Source: Massilia sp. HP4 (GTDB taxonomy: Bacteria > Pseudomonadota > Gammaproteobacteria > Burkholderiales > Burkholderiaceae_D). Taken from it: a DNA stretch of 64,000 nucleotides. Location of the stretch: contig NZ_STGG01000041.1 of NCBI RefSeq assembly GCF_005222695.1, forward strand, positions 1 through 64,000, read 5' to 3'. The notes below the pieces were generated by a model. That model saw only the letters and a program-made list of their open reading frames with translations. It did not search any database and was not told the origin of the DNA. The position numbers and the translations under genes are program-made. Below are positions 51,421 through 61,083 of this stretch, in pieces (within the stretch, counting starts at the first letter, position 1; the number at the start of each line of letters is the position of its first letter).

Positions 51421-54372
51421 ATGAACCACATTCCCCACCGCGCAGTCCTGCGCAAACTTACCCTTTGCCTGCTCGGCACCGCCTCGGTGTCGGCCCTCTC
51501 GCTCGGCCCGGCGTTTGCCCAGGAAGTAGCGGCCACGCCGACTGGCGGCGACACCGTCAACGCCCAGACCGTGGTCGTGACCGGCCTGCGTGCCTCGCTC
51601 GAAAGCGCACTGAACGCCAAGCGCCAGGACAACGGCATCGTCGACGTCATCAAGTCCGAAGACATGGGCAAGTTCCCCGACACGAACCTGGCCGAATCGC
51701 TGCAGCGCGTGCCGGGCGTGGTGATCGACCGTGACGCCGGCGAAGGCCGCAGCATCACGGTGCGCGGCCTGGGCCAGGACTTTACCCGCGTGCGCATCAA
51801 CGGCATCGAGGGCCTGGCCACCACCGGCGGCACCGACAGCTCGGGCGGCACCAACCGCGGCCGCGGCTTCGACTTCAATGTGTTCGCCTCGGAGCTGTTT
51901 TCCGCCCTCACGGTGCGCAAGAGCTCCTCGGCCGACGTCGACGAGGGTTCGCTCGGCGCCACCGTCGACCTGCAGACCCTGCGCCCGTTCGACCTGCGCG
52001 GCTTCAACGCGACGGTCGCGCTGAAGGGCAAGTACAACGACGGCTCGGAAAAAACCGATCCGCGCGCCGCCTTCATGGTCTCGAACACCTTCTTCGACCG
52101 CAAGGTCGGCGTGCTGATCTCGGGCGCCTACTCCAAACGCCGCGTGCTGGAAGACGGTTTCAGCACGGTGCGCTGGGATAACGGCCCATCGTCGGGCGGC
52201 TGGTGCGCCCCGCAAGGCATGGCCGCCAACCCGGCCAATTCGACCGCGACCACCTGCGGCCCGGCCGCCCAAGGCGCCGAGCGCCTGCCCGGCACGCCGG
52301 AAAACATCGCCGCCTATAACAATGCCAGCGATCCGAACAACTTCCATCCGCGCCTGCCGCGCTATGGCCGCCTGACCCACGACCAGGACCGCCTGGGCCT
52401 GACCGGTTCGGTGCAATGGCGCCCGCAACGCGGCACCTTGCTGACCTTCGACATGCTGTACTCGAAGCTGGACGCCACCCGCCAGGAGGACTTCTTGCAG
52501 GCGACCTCGTTCAGCCGCAGCGCCAGCCAGGGCGGCAAGCCGCAGGTCGGCGTGCTGGAAGCCGAGTACGCCCCGAACGGCTCGCTGCTGTACGGCCGCT
52601 ACAACAACGTGGACATCCGTTCCGAGCAGCGTTTCGACGAACTGAAAACCACCTTCACCCAGCCGACGCTGACCCTGGAACACAAGCTCTCCGACACCTG
52701 GAGCATGAGCGCCAAGTATGGCCGCGCCGAATCCAAGTTCCGCAACCCGATCCAGACCACGGTCACGCTCGACGCCCTGAACGTGGACGGCTACAGCATC
52801 GACTTCCGTGGCGACAGCCGCCGCCCTTTGATCACGTATCCATTCGACGTCAACGGCGGCCCGCTGGGCCTGATCGGCGTGCCGCAGGTCGCCGGCGGCA
52901 CTCAGCCGACCACGGTACCGAACACCACGACCAGCGAGATCCGCATCCGTCCGCAGGGCACCGACAACGTCAACAACGTCGCCCAGTTCGACCTGGCCTG
53001 GGAAGCGAGCGACAGCCTGACCTTCAAGGGCGGCGTCAACAGCAAGAAATACACGTCGGAGACCTACGAGTTCCGCCGCGTGAACCAGAACGACACGATC
53101 TTCGCGCCCCCAAGCGGCGCCACCGGCCTTACCTCGAACATGACCGGTTTCGGCAGCCAGCTCGGCATGCCGGCCGGGAATGCGACCGGCTGGGTAATGC
53201 CGAACCTGCAGGCCATCGCCGCCGCCTACGACATCTACTGCAACTGCATCAAGAGCGGTCCTGCGGGCGGCCCGGGCGACTTCACCCTGTCGTCGATCGA
53301 GAACGGCAATGCGCGCGGCAACAACCGTTCGGTGACCGAGAAGAGCGACGGCGTCTACCTGATGGGCGAGTTCCGCCACGACCTGTGGAATATTCCGGTG
53401 CGCGGCAACGTCGGCGTGCGCTACGTGAAGACCGACCTCGAGACCATCGGCTACCAGGCGGCCGGCGGCGGCACCGCGGTCAAGGTGAACCACGACTACA
53501 CCGACACCCTGCCATCGTTCAACCTGACCGCCAACGTGACCGACGAGTTCATCGTGCGCTTCGGCGCGGCCAAGGTGATGACCCGTCCGCAGCTGGGCTT
53601 CCTGTCGCCGGGCGGCAGCATCGCCACCACCGGCAACCTGTCGATCAACTCGGGCAACCCGTTCCTGAAACCGTTCCGCGCCAAGACCTTCGACAGCAGC
53701 TTCGAGTACTACTTCGCCAACAAGGCCTTCGTCGGCCTGGGCCTGTTCCAGAAGAACATCGACACCTATATCCAGAGCCTGCGCACCAATGTGGCGTTCA
53801 GGGATTCTGGCTTGCCGATGTCGCTGCTGCCGGCGAACTTCACGGGTGAGGAAGTCTTCCAGCAGACCCTGCCGGTCAATACCGATGGCGGCAAGCTGAA
53901 GGGCTTCGAGCTGAGCTACCAGCAGCCGTTCACCTTCCTGCCGGGCTGGGGCAAGAACTTCGGCACCCTGCTGAACTACACCAAGGTGTCGTCGAAGATC
54001 GAGTACCTGGTGTCGCCAACCGGCGGCGCCACGATCACCGACGACCTGCTGAACCTGTCACCGAAGTCGTGGAACGCCACCTTCTTCTATGACGACGGCA
54101 AGTTCAGCGCGCGTATCTCGGGCGCCAAGCGTTCGGGCTTCGTGACCCGCGTGCCGGGCCAGAACAACAACGACGTCGAGGGCAAGAACGAAACGTTCAA
54201 CGTCGACCTGTCGCTGTCGTACAAGGTCAACGAGAACCTCGAGTTCACGCTCGAAGGCGTCAACCTGACCAACGAGGAAAACGACCAGTTCATCAGCCGC
54301 CAGCGCGACAGCGTCGTGGTGAACAATGTGACCGGCCGGGAGTACCTGTTCGGCCTGCGCTACAAGTTCTGA
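51421..54372 (+). CDS. TonB-dependent receptor, oligosaccharide type (TIGR01782-like)
   Basis: The 983-residue precursor has a signal peptide ending PAFAQE, then a TonB-box-like TVVVTG. The plug has ALNAKRQDNGIVDVIKSED and SLQRVPGVVIDRDAGEGR, hallmarks of the Caulobacter-type carbohydrate receptor family. The large barrel ends EYLFGLRYKF with terminal Phe. It would carry pectic oligomers across the outer membrane, with TonB/ExbBD encoded elsewhere. GGAG lies before the ATG. Four operator copies upstream and a strong terminator downstream make it a separately regulated end of the pectin locus. Confidence 0.92.
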   Translation: MNHIPHRAVLRKLTLCLLGTASVSALSLGPAFAQEVAATPTGGDTVNAQTVVVTGLRASLESALNAKRQDNGIVDVIKSEDMGKFPDTNLAESLQRVPGVVIDRDAGEGRSITVRGLGQDFTRVRINGIEGLATTGGTDSSGGTNRGRGFDFNVFASELFSALTVRKSSSADVDEGSLGATVDLQTLRPFDLRGFNATVALKGKYNDGSEKTDPRAAFMVSNTFFDRKVGVLISGAYSKRRVLEDGFSTVRWDNGPSSGGWCAPQGMAANPANSTATTCGPAAQGAERLPGTPENIAAYNNASDPNNFHPRLPRYGRLTHDQDRLGLTGSVQWRPQRGTLLTFDMLYSKLDATRQEDFLQATSFSRSASQGGKPQVGVLEAEYAPNGSLLYGRYNNVDIRSEQRFDELKTTFTQPTLTLEHKLSDTWSMSAKYGRAESKFRNPIQTTVTLDALNVDGYSIDFRGDSRRPLITYPFDVNGGPLGLIGVPQVAGGTQPTTVPNTTTSEIRIRPQGTDNVNNVAQFDLAWEASDSLTFKGGVNSKKYTSETYEFRRVNQNDTIFAPPSGATGLTSNMTGFGSQLGMPAGNATGWVMPNLQAIAAAYDIYCNCIKSGPAGGPGDFTLSSIENGNARGNNRSVTEKSDGVYLMGEFRHDLWNIPVRGNVGVRYVKTDLETIGYQAAGGGTAVKVNHDYTDTLPSFNLTANVTDEFIVRFGAAKVMTRPQLGFLSPGGSIATTGNLSINSGNPFLKPFRAKTFDSSFEYYFANKAFVGLGLFQKNIDTYIQSLRTNVAFRDSGLPMSLLPANFTGEEVFQQTLPVNTDGGKLKGFELSYQQPFTFLPGWGKNFGTLLNYTKVSSKIEYLVSPTGGATITDDLLNLSPKSWNATFFYDDGKFSARISGAKRSGFVTRVPGQNNNDVEGKNETFNVDLSLSYKVNENLEFTLEGVNLTNEENDQFISRQRDSVVVNNVTGREYLFGLRYKF

Positions 54373-54396
54373 CCCGCCCCTCTCCTCGTGGCTTCG

Positions 54397-54423
54397 AGCC
54401 CGCGCCTTGCGCGGGCTTTTTTT
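54397..54423 (+). terminator. Rho-independent terminator after TonB receptor
   Basis: AGCCCGCGC and GCGCGGGCT form a perfect 9-bp stem with a 3-base loop, followed by a run of seven T (54417-54423). It begins 25 bases after the receptor stop and closes the pectin locus. Confidence 0.92.
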
Positions 54424-54552
54424 CGTCCGTACGCGGACCGTGGCAATCTTGCCGCTTTTGCCAATCGATCCGCTTCATGTAGGCTACAATCAAAGACCAA
54501 CCAGGCGAGCGCACGACGCAAGCGATCTATACAACCTGATAGCGAAAGAGAC

Positions 54553-56031
54553 ATGAGCACCTCGAACGAGCACGCGAAAGAGCAAGACAACGGCCTTCCC
54601 CTCGACATGACCATCTTCGGCGGCATGGGCGACCTTGCCATGCGCAAGCTGCTGCCGGCGCTGTACATGGCCTTCCTGCACGGTAACCTGCCAGCATCGA
54701 CCCGCATCCTGTCGACCGGCCGCCAGGACTACGATCGCGCCGCCTACCTGGCCTTCGTCGAGGAACACTCGCGCTCCTTCATCAGCGCCGCCAATTTCAA
54801 CGAGAAGAGCTGGGCCGGCTTCCTCGACCTGCTCGTCTATGTGCGCCTGGACGTCTCGGCGGCCCCGGTCTTCGACACGCTGAAGGACGCCTCGCGCGAA
54901 GGCGCCCAGCGCGTCTTCTACCTCGCCACCGCGCCGTCGCTGTTCACCACCATCTGCGACAGGCTGGCCGCGACCGGCCTGGTCGACGCCAATGCGCGCG
55001 TGGTCCTCGAAAAACCGCTGGGCCGCGACCTCGCCTCGGCCGTCGAGATCAACGAGGCGGTCGGCAAGCACTTCGCCGAATCGCAGATCTACCGCATCGA
55101 TCACTACCTGGGTAAAGAGACGGTGCAGAACCTGATGGTGCTGCGCTTCGGGAACTCGATCCTGGAACCGCTGTGGCGCGCACCGAACATCGCGAGCGTG
55201 CAGATCACGGTGGCAGAAGAAGTGGGCGTGGGCAGCCGCGCCGGTTTCTATGACAGCGCCGGCGCGATGCGCGACATGGTGCAGAACCACCTGATGCAAC
55301 TGCTGTGCATCGTCGCCATGGAGCCGCCGACCTCGCTGTCGCCGGATGCGGTGCGCGACGAAAAACTGAAAGTAATCCGCTCGCTGCGCCGCATGACGCT
55401 GGCCGATATCGCGCGCGACACGGTGCGTGGGCAGTACAGCCGTGGCGTCAGCGGTAACCAAGAAGTCAAGGGCTACCACGAGGAGAGCAACGTGCCGGCC
55501 GACAGCCACACCGAGACCTTCGTCGCCCTGCGCGCGCATATCGACACCTGGCGCTGGTCCAAGGTGCCGTTCTACCTGCGCACCGGCAAGCGCATGCAGC
55601 GCCGCTCGTCGAAGATCGTGATCGAATTCGCCAATCCGCCATTCCCGCTGTTCCCGGAGACCCCGGGCGGCGTCGCCAATCGCCTGGTGATCGAATTGCA
55701 GCCCGAAGAAGCGATCAAGCTGCAGCTCTTTGCCAAGCAGCCCGGCAGCGGCATGCAGATGCAGCAGGTCGCCCTGAACCTCGACCTGCAATCGGCCTTC
55801 CAGCAGCGCCGCGCCGAAGCCTATGAACGCCTCTTGATCGACGTCGTGCGCGGCCGCCTGACCCACTTCATGCGCCGCGATGAACTCGAAGCGGCCTGGG
55901 AATGGGTCGAGCCGATCATCAATGGCTGGGAAACCCTGAACGAAAAGCCGCATGCGTATGCGGCCGGCTCGTGGGGCCCGGCGGAGTCGTTCGCGCTGCT
56001 GGCGCGCGACGGCTTCGGCTGGGTGGAATAA
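54553..56031 (+). CDS. zwf: Glucose-6-phosphate 1-dehydrogenase
   Basis: The 492-residue protein has nucleotide-binding GGMGDLAMRKL (23-33) in place of the usual GxTGDLA, the active-site RIDHYLGKETVQN (R181, D183, H184) and C-terminal EWVEPII. It oxidises glucose-6-phosphate with NADP+ at the entry of the oxidative pentose-phosphate and Entner-Doudoroff routes. ATG 54553 is preceded by GAAAGAGAC; the frame is open further left but runs through the terminator. A TACAAT at 54485 may be its -10. No edd, pgl or hexR neighbour is present. Confidence 0.95.
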   Translation: MSTSNEHAKEQDNGLPLDMTIFGGMGDLAMRKLLPALYMAFLHGNLPASTRILSTGRQDYDRAAYLAFVEEHSRSFISAANFNEKSWAGFLDLLVYVRLDVSAAPVFDTLKDASREGAQRVFYLATAPSLFTTICDRLAATGLVDANARVVLEKPLGRDLASAVEINEAVGKHFAESQIYRIDHYLGKETVQNLMVLRFGNSILEPLWRAPNIASVQITVAEEVGVGSRAGFYDSAGAMRDMVQNHLMQLLCIVAMEPPTSLSPDAVRDEKLKVIRSLRRMTLADIARDTVRGQYSRGVSGNQEVKGYHEESNVPADSHTETFVALRAHIDTWRWSKVPFYLRTGKRMQRRSSKIVIEFANPPFPLFPETPGGVANRLVIELQPEEAIKLQLFAKQPGSGMQMQQVALNLDLQSAFQQRRAEAYERLLIDVVRGRLTHFMRRDELEAAWEWVEPIINGWETLNEKPHAYAAGSWGPAESFALLARDGFGWVE

Positions 56032-56050
56032 GCCCGACCTGGGCGGGCGG

Positions 56051-56461
56051 CTAGTCCTCCCGCGCCTGTTCCAGGTTGGCGCGCACCCGTGCCAGCAAGC
56101 CCCCAAGCTGCGCCTGTTCGTCGCCGGACAGGCCGGCCAGGGCGACCTGGCCCAGGGCGCCGCTCTGGCGGTGCAGACCCGCGAATATTTCTTCTCCCGC
56201 CGCACTGAGCGACAGCCGCGTGCTGCGCCGATCCTGCTCATCGGCAGTCGCCTCCAGCAACTGCCCCTCGCGCAGCGCGCGGATCAAGCGTGCCACCTGG
56301 GCCTTGTCCCTGCCCGAATGCGCCACCAGATCGCTCTGCGTGGCGCCAGGATGACGTGCAAAATATCCCAGCGCCTTCATCTCCATATGCGCCAGCTCAT
56401 GCGGGCCGCCGCGCAAGCCGCGCAGCTGCCGTGAACGGTAGAGATGCACGATCGCGTGCAT
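56051..56461 (-). CDS. MarR-family regulator of the siderophore-interacting protein gene
   Basis: The 136-residue protein begins at ATG 56461, which has CTGGAG at ideal spacing. An upstream ATG at 56527 would add 22 residues but has no ribosome site and would place the operator inside the gene. The winged helix carries GATQSDLVAHSGRDKAQVARLIRAL and the wing DEQDRRSTRLSLS. It is divergent from the SIP gene, whose promoter overlaps a GTTGA...TCAAC palindrome. Its likely job is to repress that gene; the signal is unknown. Confidence 0.85.
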   Translation of the reverse strand: MHAIVHLYRSRQLRGLRGGPHELAHMEMKALGYFARHPGATQSDLVAHSGRDKAQVARLIRALREGQLLEATADEQDRRSTRLSLSAAGEEIFAGLHRQSGALGQVALAGLSGDEQAQLGGLLARVRANLEQARED

Positions 56462-56500
56462 CGTCTCCAGGGGATCGTCGGCACGATTGCCATGGTTTTG

Positions 56501-56546
56501 GTTGACTCTATCAACTTCTTTTCGCATAATGGTGGATACTATCAAC
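56501..56546 (+). promoter_or_regulatory. SIP gene promoter with MarR-type operator
   Basis: TTGACT (56502-56507), a 17-base spacer and CATAAT (56525-56530) form a good sigma70 promoter 34 bases before the SIP start. GTTGA-CTCTA-TCAAC (56501-56515) covers the -35, and CTATCAAC recurs at 56539-56546 near the transcription start. Occupation of both would block polymerase. Confidence 0.65.
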
Positions 56547-56563
56547 TAATTCTGGAGTGTAGC

Positions 56564-57304
56564 ATGTCCGAATCCCACATTCCCTCCCCGATTCCGGCGA
56601 TCGAGCGCGTTCGCCACGACCTCAAGATGCGCGAGGTCGAAGTCGCGCGCATCGAACAGCTCAGCCCCGGCTTCGCCAGCATCACTTTCAAGGGTGCCGC
56701 ACTCTCGGATTTCACCTCGCTGTCGTTCGACGACCACGTCAAGTTCATGTTCGACGGCCCCGATGGCCAGCAGGTTCGGCGCGACTATACGCCACGCCGC
56801 TTCGACCGCCAAGCCTGCGAGGTCGACATCGAGTTCGCCCTGCACGGCCACGGCGGGGCGGCCGAGTGGGCGCGCAAGGCGCAGGTCGGCTCGAATGCCA
56901 TCATCGGCGGTCCGCGCGGCTCGATGATCCTGCCTCTGGCGATGGACTGGCACCTGCTGATCGGCGACGCCAGCGCCCTGCCGGCCGTGACCCGCCGCCT
57001 GGAAGAACTGCCGCCGGCCGCCCGTGCCCAGGTGGTGCTGCTGGTGGATGCGGCCGATCGCCGCGAGTTCGCCACCCAGGCCAATGCCGACATCCACTGG
57101 GTAGCCTCGAACGAAGCGTTGTTGCAGGTGCTGAAAGACCTGCCGCTGCACAGCGGCGCGGGCCTGGCCTGGGGCGGCGGCGAAGCCGCGCTGATGGCAC
57201 AGGTGCGCCAGCTACTGGTCGACAAGGGCTTGCCGCGCCAGGCCGGCCGGATCTCGGCCTACTGGAAGCAAGGCGTGGCCGACCACCACGAACATCTCGA
57301 TTAA
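56564..57304 (+). CDS. Siderophore-interacting protein (FAD-dependent ferric reductase, ViuB/YqjH-like)
   Basis: The 246-residue protein has an FAD-binding domain with RDYTPRRFD, the pyrophosphate-binding GGPRGSM and a C-terminal NAD(P)H-type domain with LAWGGGEAALM and AYWKQGVADHH, all standard for the SIP family. It reduces iron in ferric siderophores to release it in the cytoplasm. TGGAG precedes ATG 56564. Control here appears to be by a MarR protein and the palindromes in its promoter; no Fur box was recognised. Its stop overlaps the convergent dehydrogenase by 4 bases. Confidence 0.9.
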   Translation: MSESHIPSPIPAIERVRHDLKMREVEVARIEQLSPGFASITFKGAALSDFTSLSFDDHVKFMFDGPDGQQVRRDYTPRRFDRQACEVDIEFALHGHGGAAEWARKAQVGSNAIIGGPRGSMILPLAMDWHLLIGDASALPAVTRRLEELPPAARAQVVLLVDAADRREFATQANADIHWVASNEALLQVLKDLPLHSGAGLAWGGGEAALMAQVRQLLVDKGLPRQAGRISAYWKQGVADHHEHLD

Positions 57305-58245
57305 ACGACGGGCGTCGGCAAGGGCTCGCCATTGAAGTGGGCCACCAGGTTGGCCACGGCCAGCCTGCCCATCGCACGCCGCGCTTCCACCGTGAAGCTG
57401 CCCACGTGGGGCGTGAGCACCACGTTATCGAGCCCGAACAGCGCTTGCGGCACATTCGGTTCGTCCTCGAACACGTCCAGTCCGGCCGCGCCAAGCCGGC
57501 CGTCGCGCAGGGCCGCGACCAGAGCGTCCTGGTCGACCACCGAGCCGCGCGCGATATTCACCAGCGTGCCTTCCGGCCCGAGCGCTTCGAGTAACCGGGC
57601 GTCGATCATGTGCCGGGTGTCGGCGCCGCCCGGCATGCACAGCACCAGCATATCGCTTTCCTCGGCCAGCGCCAGCAGCGAACTGCTGCGCTGTTCGGGC
57701 GCCGGGCCTGCGCTGCGCTGGAAATAGCGGACCTCCATCCCGAAGCCCTGCAGGCGCTGCGCCACCGCCTGCCCGATGCGGCCAAAGCCCACGATGCCCG
57801 CCACCTTGCCCTTCAGGCTGCGCGCATGGGTCAGCGGCGCCCTGGCCGGCCATTTGCCGTCGCGTACGTAGCGGTCCAGCAGCGGCAGGCGGCGCACGGT
57901 CGACAGCAGCAGGGTCACGGCGAAATCGGCCACGTCGTCGGTGAGCACGTCGGGGGTATTGGTGACATGGATGCCTTTATCGGCCAGCAGCGCCAGCGGC
58001 ACCGCATCGACGCCGACGCCGTTGACCGACACGATCTCGAGCGCCGGCAGGCTGGCTACCAGTTCGGGCGTCACACCGATCATGCCCGTCGTCAGCACGG
58101 CGCGGATGCCTCCGGCGATCGTTTCCAGGGAAGCGTCGCCAGCGCCGGGAATCGCATCCATAAAATGGCACGCGAAGGATTGCCGCAACTGGTCTCGCAT
58201 CTCTTGCGACCACATGCTGCCCAACACGAGAATATCTGGTTTCAT
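57301..58245 (-). CDS. D-isomer 2-hydroxyacid dehydrogenase (glyoxylate/hydroxypyruvate reductase type)
   Basis: The 314-residue protein starts at ATG 58245 (MKPDILVLGSMW). It has the Rossmann motif GFGRIGQAVAQRL and the catalytic triad in NIARGSVVDQDAL (Arg), DVFEDEP (Glu) and LTPHVGSFT (His). This family reduces glyoxylate, hydroxypyruvate or similar 2-keto acids with NAD(P)H. No pathway neighbour fixes the substrate. It is convergent with the SIP gene (4-base overlap). Confidence 0.88.
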   Translation of the reverse strand: MKPDILVLGSMWSQEMRDQLRQSFACHFMDAIPGAGDASLETIAGGIRAVLTTGMIGVTPELVASLPALEIVSVNGVGVDAVPLALLADKGIHVTNTPDVLTDDVADFAVTLLLSTVRRLPLLDRYVRDGKWPARAPLTHARSLKGKVAGIVGFGRIGQAVAQRLQGFGMEVRYFQRSAGPAPEQRSSSLLALAEESDMLVLCMPGGADTRHMIDARLLEALGPEGTLVNIARGSVVDQDALVAALRDGRLGAAGLDVFEDEPNVPQALFGLDNVVLTPHVGSFTVEARRAMGRLAVANLVAHFNGEPLPTPVV

Positions 58246-58422
58246 CGGTAAATACCCTGCCTTATCGGTCGTTATGCATGGGTCGAGTATGCCAGAGGCG
58301 CCGGTCATTCGCCCGGCACGGGCTGTTCCATGTCACGCCGAATCCAGTACAATCCCCGGCCTTGACCACGATGCAAAGACGACGACCGCGTACACCTGCG
58401 CGCCGCACCTCGAACAAGACAC

Positions 58423-59580
58423 ATGAAGCACAACGCAGCACCCATTCCAGCCCAAGGCGCGAGCAAGCGCATCGCCTCCATCGACGTGGCCCGCGGCATC
58501 GTCATGCTCCTGATGACCGTGGACCACGTCCGCGAGACGTTCTTCCTGCAGCACCAGGTCGGCGATCCGATGGACGCGACGACCACCGACCCCGGCCTCT
58601 TCTTCTCGCGCCTGGCCGCCCATTTCTGCGCGCCGATGTTCGTGTTCCTGACCGGTCTGTCGGCCTGGTTGTACGCCAACCCGGCGACCGGCCCGCGCAG
58701 CGCCACCGGCTTTCTCGCCAAGCGCGGCGCCTTCCTGATCCTGCTCGAAATCGTGGTGATCAACTTCGCCTGGACCGGCAGCTTCACGCCGCATACCGTG
58801 TACCTGCAGGTGATCTGGGCCATCGGCCTGTCGATGCTGGCGCTGGCCCTGCTGCACCGCTTGCCCTTGCCGCTGCTGGCGGCGATCGGCGTCGCGATCG
58901 TCGGCGGACATAATGCGCTGTCGGGCCTCCACTTCGAACCGGGATCCTGGGCGGCGACGGCATGGACGGTCCTCGAACAACGCGGCTACCTGCTGGAAGA
59001 TCCCGTGCGGGTCCGCATCAGCTATCCGTTGCTGGCCTGGATCGGCGTGATCCTGCTCGGCTATGCCTGCGGCCCGCTGTATGCGCGCACGACAGCGCCA
59101 TCGTTGCGACAGCGCTGGCTCGTCATCGGTGGCGTCGCCAGCCTGGCCCTGTTGCTGGTGCTGCGCACCTGGAATATCTATGGCGAAACGCTGCCCTGGG
59201 CGCCGCAGGATCAATTGCTGCGCAGTGCCATGTCGTGGCTGAACTTTACCAAGTACCCGCCATCGCTCGACTTCCTGATGCTGACCCTGGGCGTCGGGCT
59301 CCTGGTGCTGGCCGGGATCGAAAAGATCGATGCGGGCTGGATGCGGGTGGCGGCGGTGTTCGGCGGTGCGCCAATGTTCTTCTACATCCTGCACCTGTAC
59401 CTGCTGCTGGGCGCGCAGCGAATCGCGGCCGCAGTGCTCGACGTGCCGCGCGCCGACGTCGACCATGTGTGGCAGGTATGGCTGGGCGCCGTCGTGCTGG
59501 CCGTGCTGCTGTACTGGCCGACGAAGCGCTTCGGGCGCTACAAGCGCGAGAGTGGCAAAGCCTGGGTTAAATACCTGTAA
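58423..59580 (+). CDS. DUF1624 / heparan-alpha-glucosaminide N-acetyltransferase-like membrane protein
   Basis: The 385-residue protein has about ten TM segments. The N-terminal block RIASIDVARGIVMLLMTVDHVRE contains the conserved Asp/His of the HGSNAT (DUF1624/DUF5009/YeiB-like) superfamily, and APMFVFLTGLSAWLY follows. Such proteins are thought to pass acyl groups across the membrane onto sugars or other acceptors. The acceptor in this organism is unknown. It is monocistronic, with no polysaccharide genes beside it. Confidence 0.8.
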   Translation: MKHNAAPIPAQGASKRIASIDVARGIVMLLMTVDHVRETFFLQHQVGDPMDATTTDPGLFFSRLAAHFCAPMFVFLTGLSAWLYANPATGPRSATGFLAKRGAFLILLEIVVINFAWTGSFTPHTVYLQVIWAIGLSMLALALLHRLPLPLLAAIGVAIVGGHNALSGLHFEPGSWAATAWTVLEQRGYLLEDPVRVRISYPLLAWIGVILLGYACGPLYARTTAPSLRQRWLVIGGVASLALLLVLRTWNIYGETLPWAPQDQLLRSAMSWLNFTKYPPSLDFLMLTLGVGLLVLAGIEKIDAGWMRVAAVFGGAPMFFYILHLYLLLGAQRIAAAVLDVPRADVDHVWQVWLGAVVLAVLLYWPTKRFGRYKRESGKAWVKYL

Positions 59581-59725
59581 GCACGGATAAGTTCTGTCGC
59601 GCTATTTCTTATCGCGCTAGGTTTAAGCTGACGCAAACGCGCTTGCGAATCGAATCGTGCACGGTTGGCGCCTGGCGGCAGTTGGCGTAGAGTCTCGTGA
59701 TCGCAATTCGACGAGGTCGCCATCC

Positions 59726-60847
59726 ATGTACGCCAGCAACTGGAACACCTTCGGGGCCTTCGGGGGCATCGCAACGCAAGCCCTCAAGCAAATGGACCGC
59801 AGCCGCCAGGCGCGCGGCAAACTGCTCGAGCGGGCCGGCTACGGGCCGCAACAAACACCGTCGACGGTAATCCTGGAACAACCCGGCCTGGGCCTGCGCC
59901 GCTATCAGGACGCCCCCAGCGGCGGCCCGGCGGTCCTGCTGGTGCCGGCGCCGATCAAGCGCGCCTACATCTGGGACCTGGCGCCCGACATCAGTGTGGT
60001 GCAGCGCTGGAGCGAGCGCGGCTATCGGGTCTACCTGGCCGAATGGCTACCGATGCCCGACGGCGACCCTGACGTCGGCCTCGACGACTACGGCGACCGC
60101 CTGCTGTCCACTTGCCAGCGCGCGATCGAGCAAGACAGCGGGCAAGACCGGTTGACGATCGTCGGCCATTCGCTGGGCGGCATCCTGGCCGCGATCTACA
60201 GTTGCATGCATCCCGAGCGCGTGACGGCCACCATCCTGCTCGAGTCCCCGCTGCATTTCGAGCAGGCCAGCTGTTGCTTCTCGCCGCTGGTCAACGCCAC
60301 CCCGCACGCCCGCGGCATCGCCGAGGCATTCCGCCACGTGCCGGGCGTGTATCTCAACATGATGAGCGCCATGGCCGAGCCGCAGGCCTTCCAATGGGAG
60401 CGGATCGCCGACCGCTGGCTGTCGCTGCTCGACCCCATGGCGCTGGCGACCCATATGCGGGTCGAGCGCTGGACCCACGACGAATTCCCGCTGCCCGGCC
60501 GGCTGTTTACCGAGATCGTCGAATCGCTGTACCGCAACGACCAGTTCATGCAGGGCAAGCTCGACATCGGCGGGCGGACGATCGGCCCGCGCGACCTGCG
60601 CGCACCGCTCATCAGCGTAGTCGATTTCCGCAGCAAGGTGATTCCCCCGCAAGCGGTACTGCCCTTCCATGACGCGACCAGCAGCGAGCGCAAGCAGGTG
60701 ATCGAATACCGCGGCGACGTCGGCGTCAACCTGCAGCACGTCGGCGTGCTGGTCGGCCGCAGTGCCCACGCGGCAATCTGGCCGGCCATCTTCGGGTGGC
60801 TCGGTGCACCCGCGCCTGGAGCCGCGCTTGCGCCAGTGGCGGATTGA
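59726..60847 (+). CDS. PhaC-like alpha/beta hydrolase
   Basis: The 373-residue protein has an alpha/beta hydrolase core with VPAPIKRAYIWDL, YLAEWLPMP, VGHSLGGILAAIY (nucleophile elbow) and a late QHVGVLVG histidine. The order and the APIKRAYIWDLAP region resemble poly(3-hydroxyalkanoate) synthase (PhaC/PhaE class) relatives, but the nucleophile is Ser in GHSLGG rather than the Cys of true polymerases. A hydrolase or transferase role is therefore more likely than polymer synthesis. No phaA, phaB or phasin gene is adjacent. Start ATG 59726 with GAGG 10 bases upstream. Confidence 0.7.
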   Translation: MYASNWNTFGAFGGIATQALKQMDRSRQARGKLLERAGYGPQQTPSTVILEQPGLGLRRYQDAPSGGPAVLLVPAPIKRAYIWDLAPDISVVQRWSERGYRVYLAEWLPMPDGDPDVGLDDYGDRLLSTCQRAIEQDSGQDRLTIVGHSLGGILAAIYSCMHPERVTATILLESPLHFEQASCCFSPLVNATPHARGIAEAFRHVPGVYLNMMSAMAEPQAFQWERIADRWLSLLDPMALATHMRVERWTHDEFPLPGRLFTEIVESLYRNDQFMQGKLDIGGRTIGPRDLRAPLISVVDFRSKVIPPQAVLPFHDATSSERKQVIEYRGDVGVNLQHVGVLVGRSAHAAIWPAIFGWLGAPAPGAALAPVAD

Positions 60848-61083
60848 CGCCTTCCGGCGCCGTCCAGGAGCGCGGCGCCGCGCCGTTCCCGGCTCGCCTG
60901 CCTGCACGGGCAACGGCCTGTATTTATCAATCTGACACCTCAATCGCGCGCCGCCTGCTCTACAGTCTGGATAACATCCAGTTCCGAAAAGCGGGTGAGC
61001 GACAGTGTATTCATACGTTCCCCCATGTGCAACCACGCATGACCGGCTCCCGGTGGCCGGCTTCGTGCCTACTTGACCACGAC

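Noticed and set aside
56462..56545. Longer MarR reading from a TTG or from ATG 56527
   Set aside because: Neither has a ribosome site, and both place the palindromic operator within the coding region; ATG 56461 has CTGGAG at good spacing.
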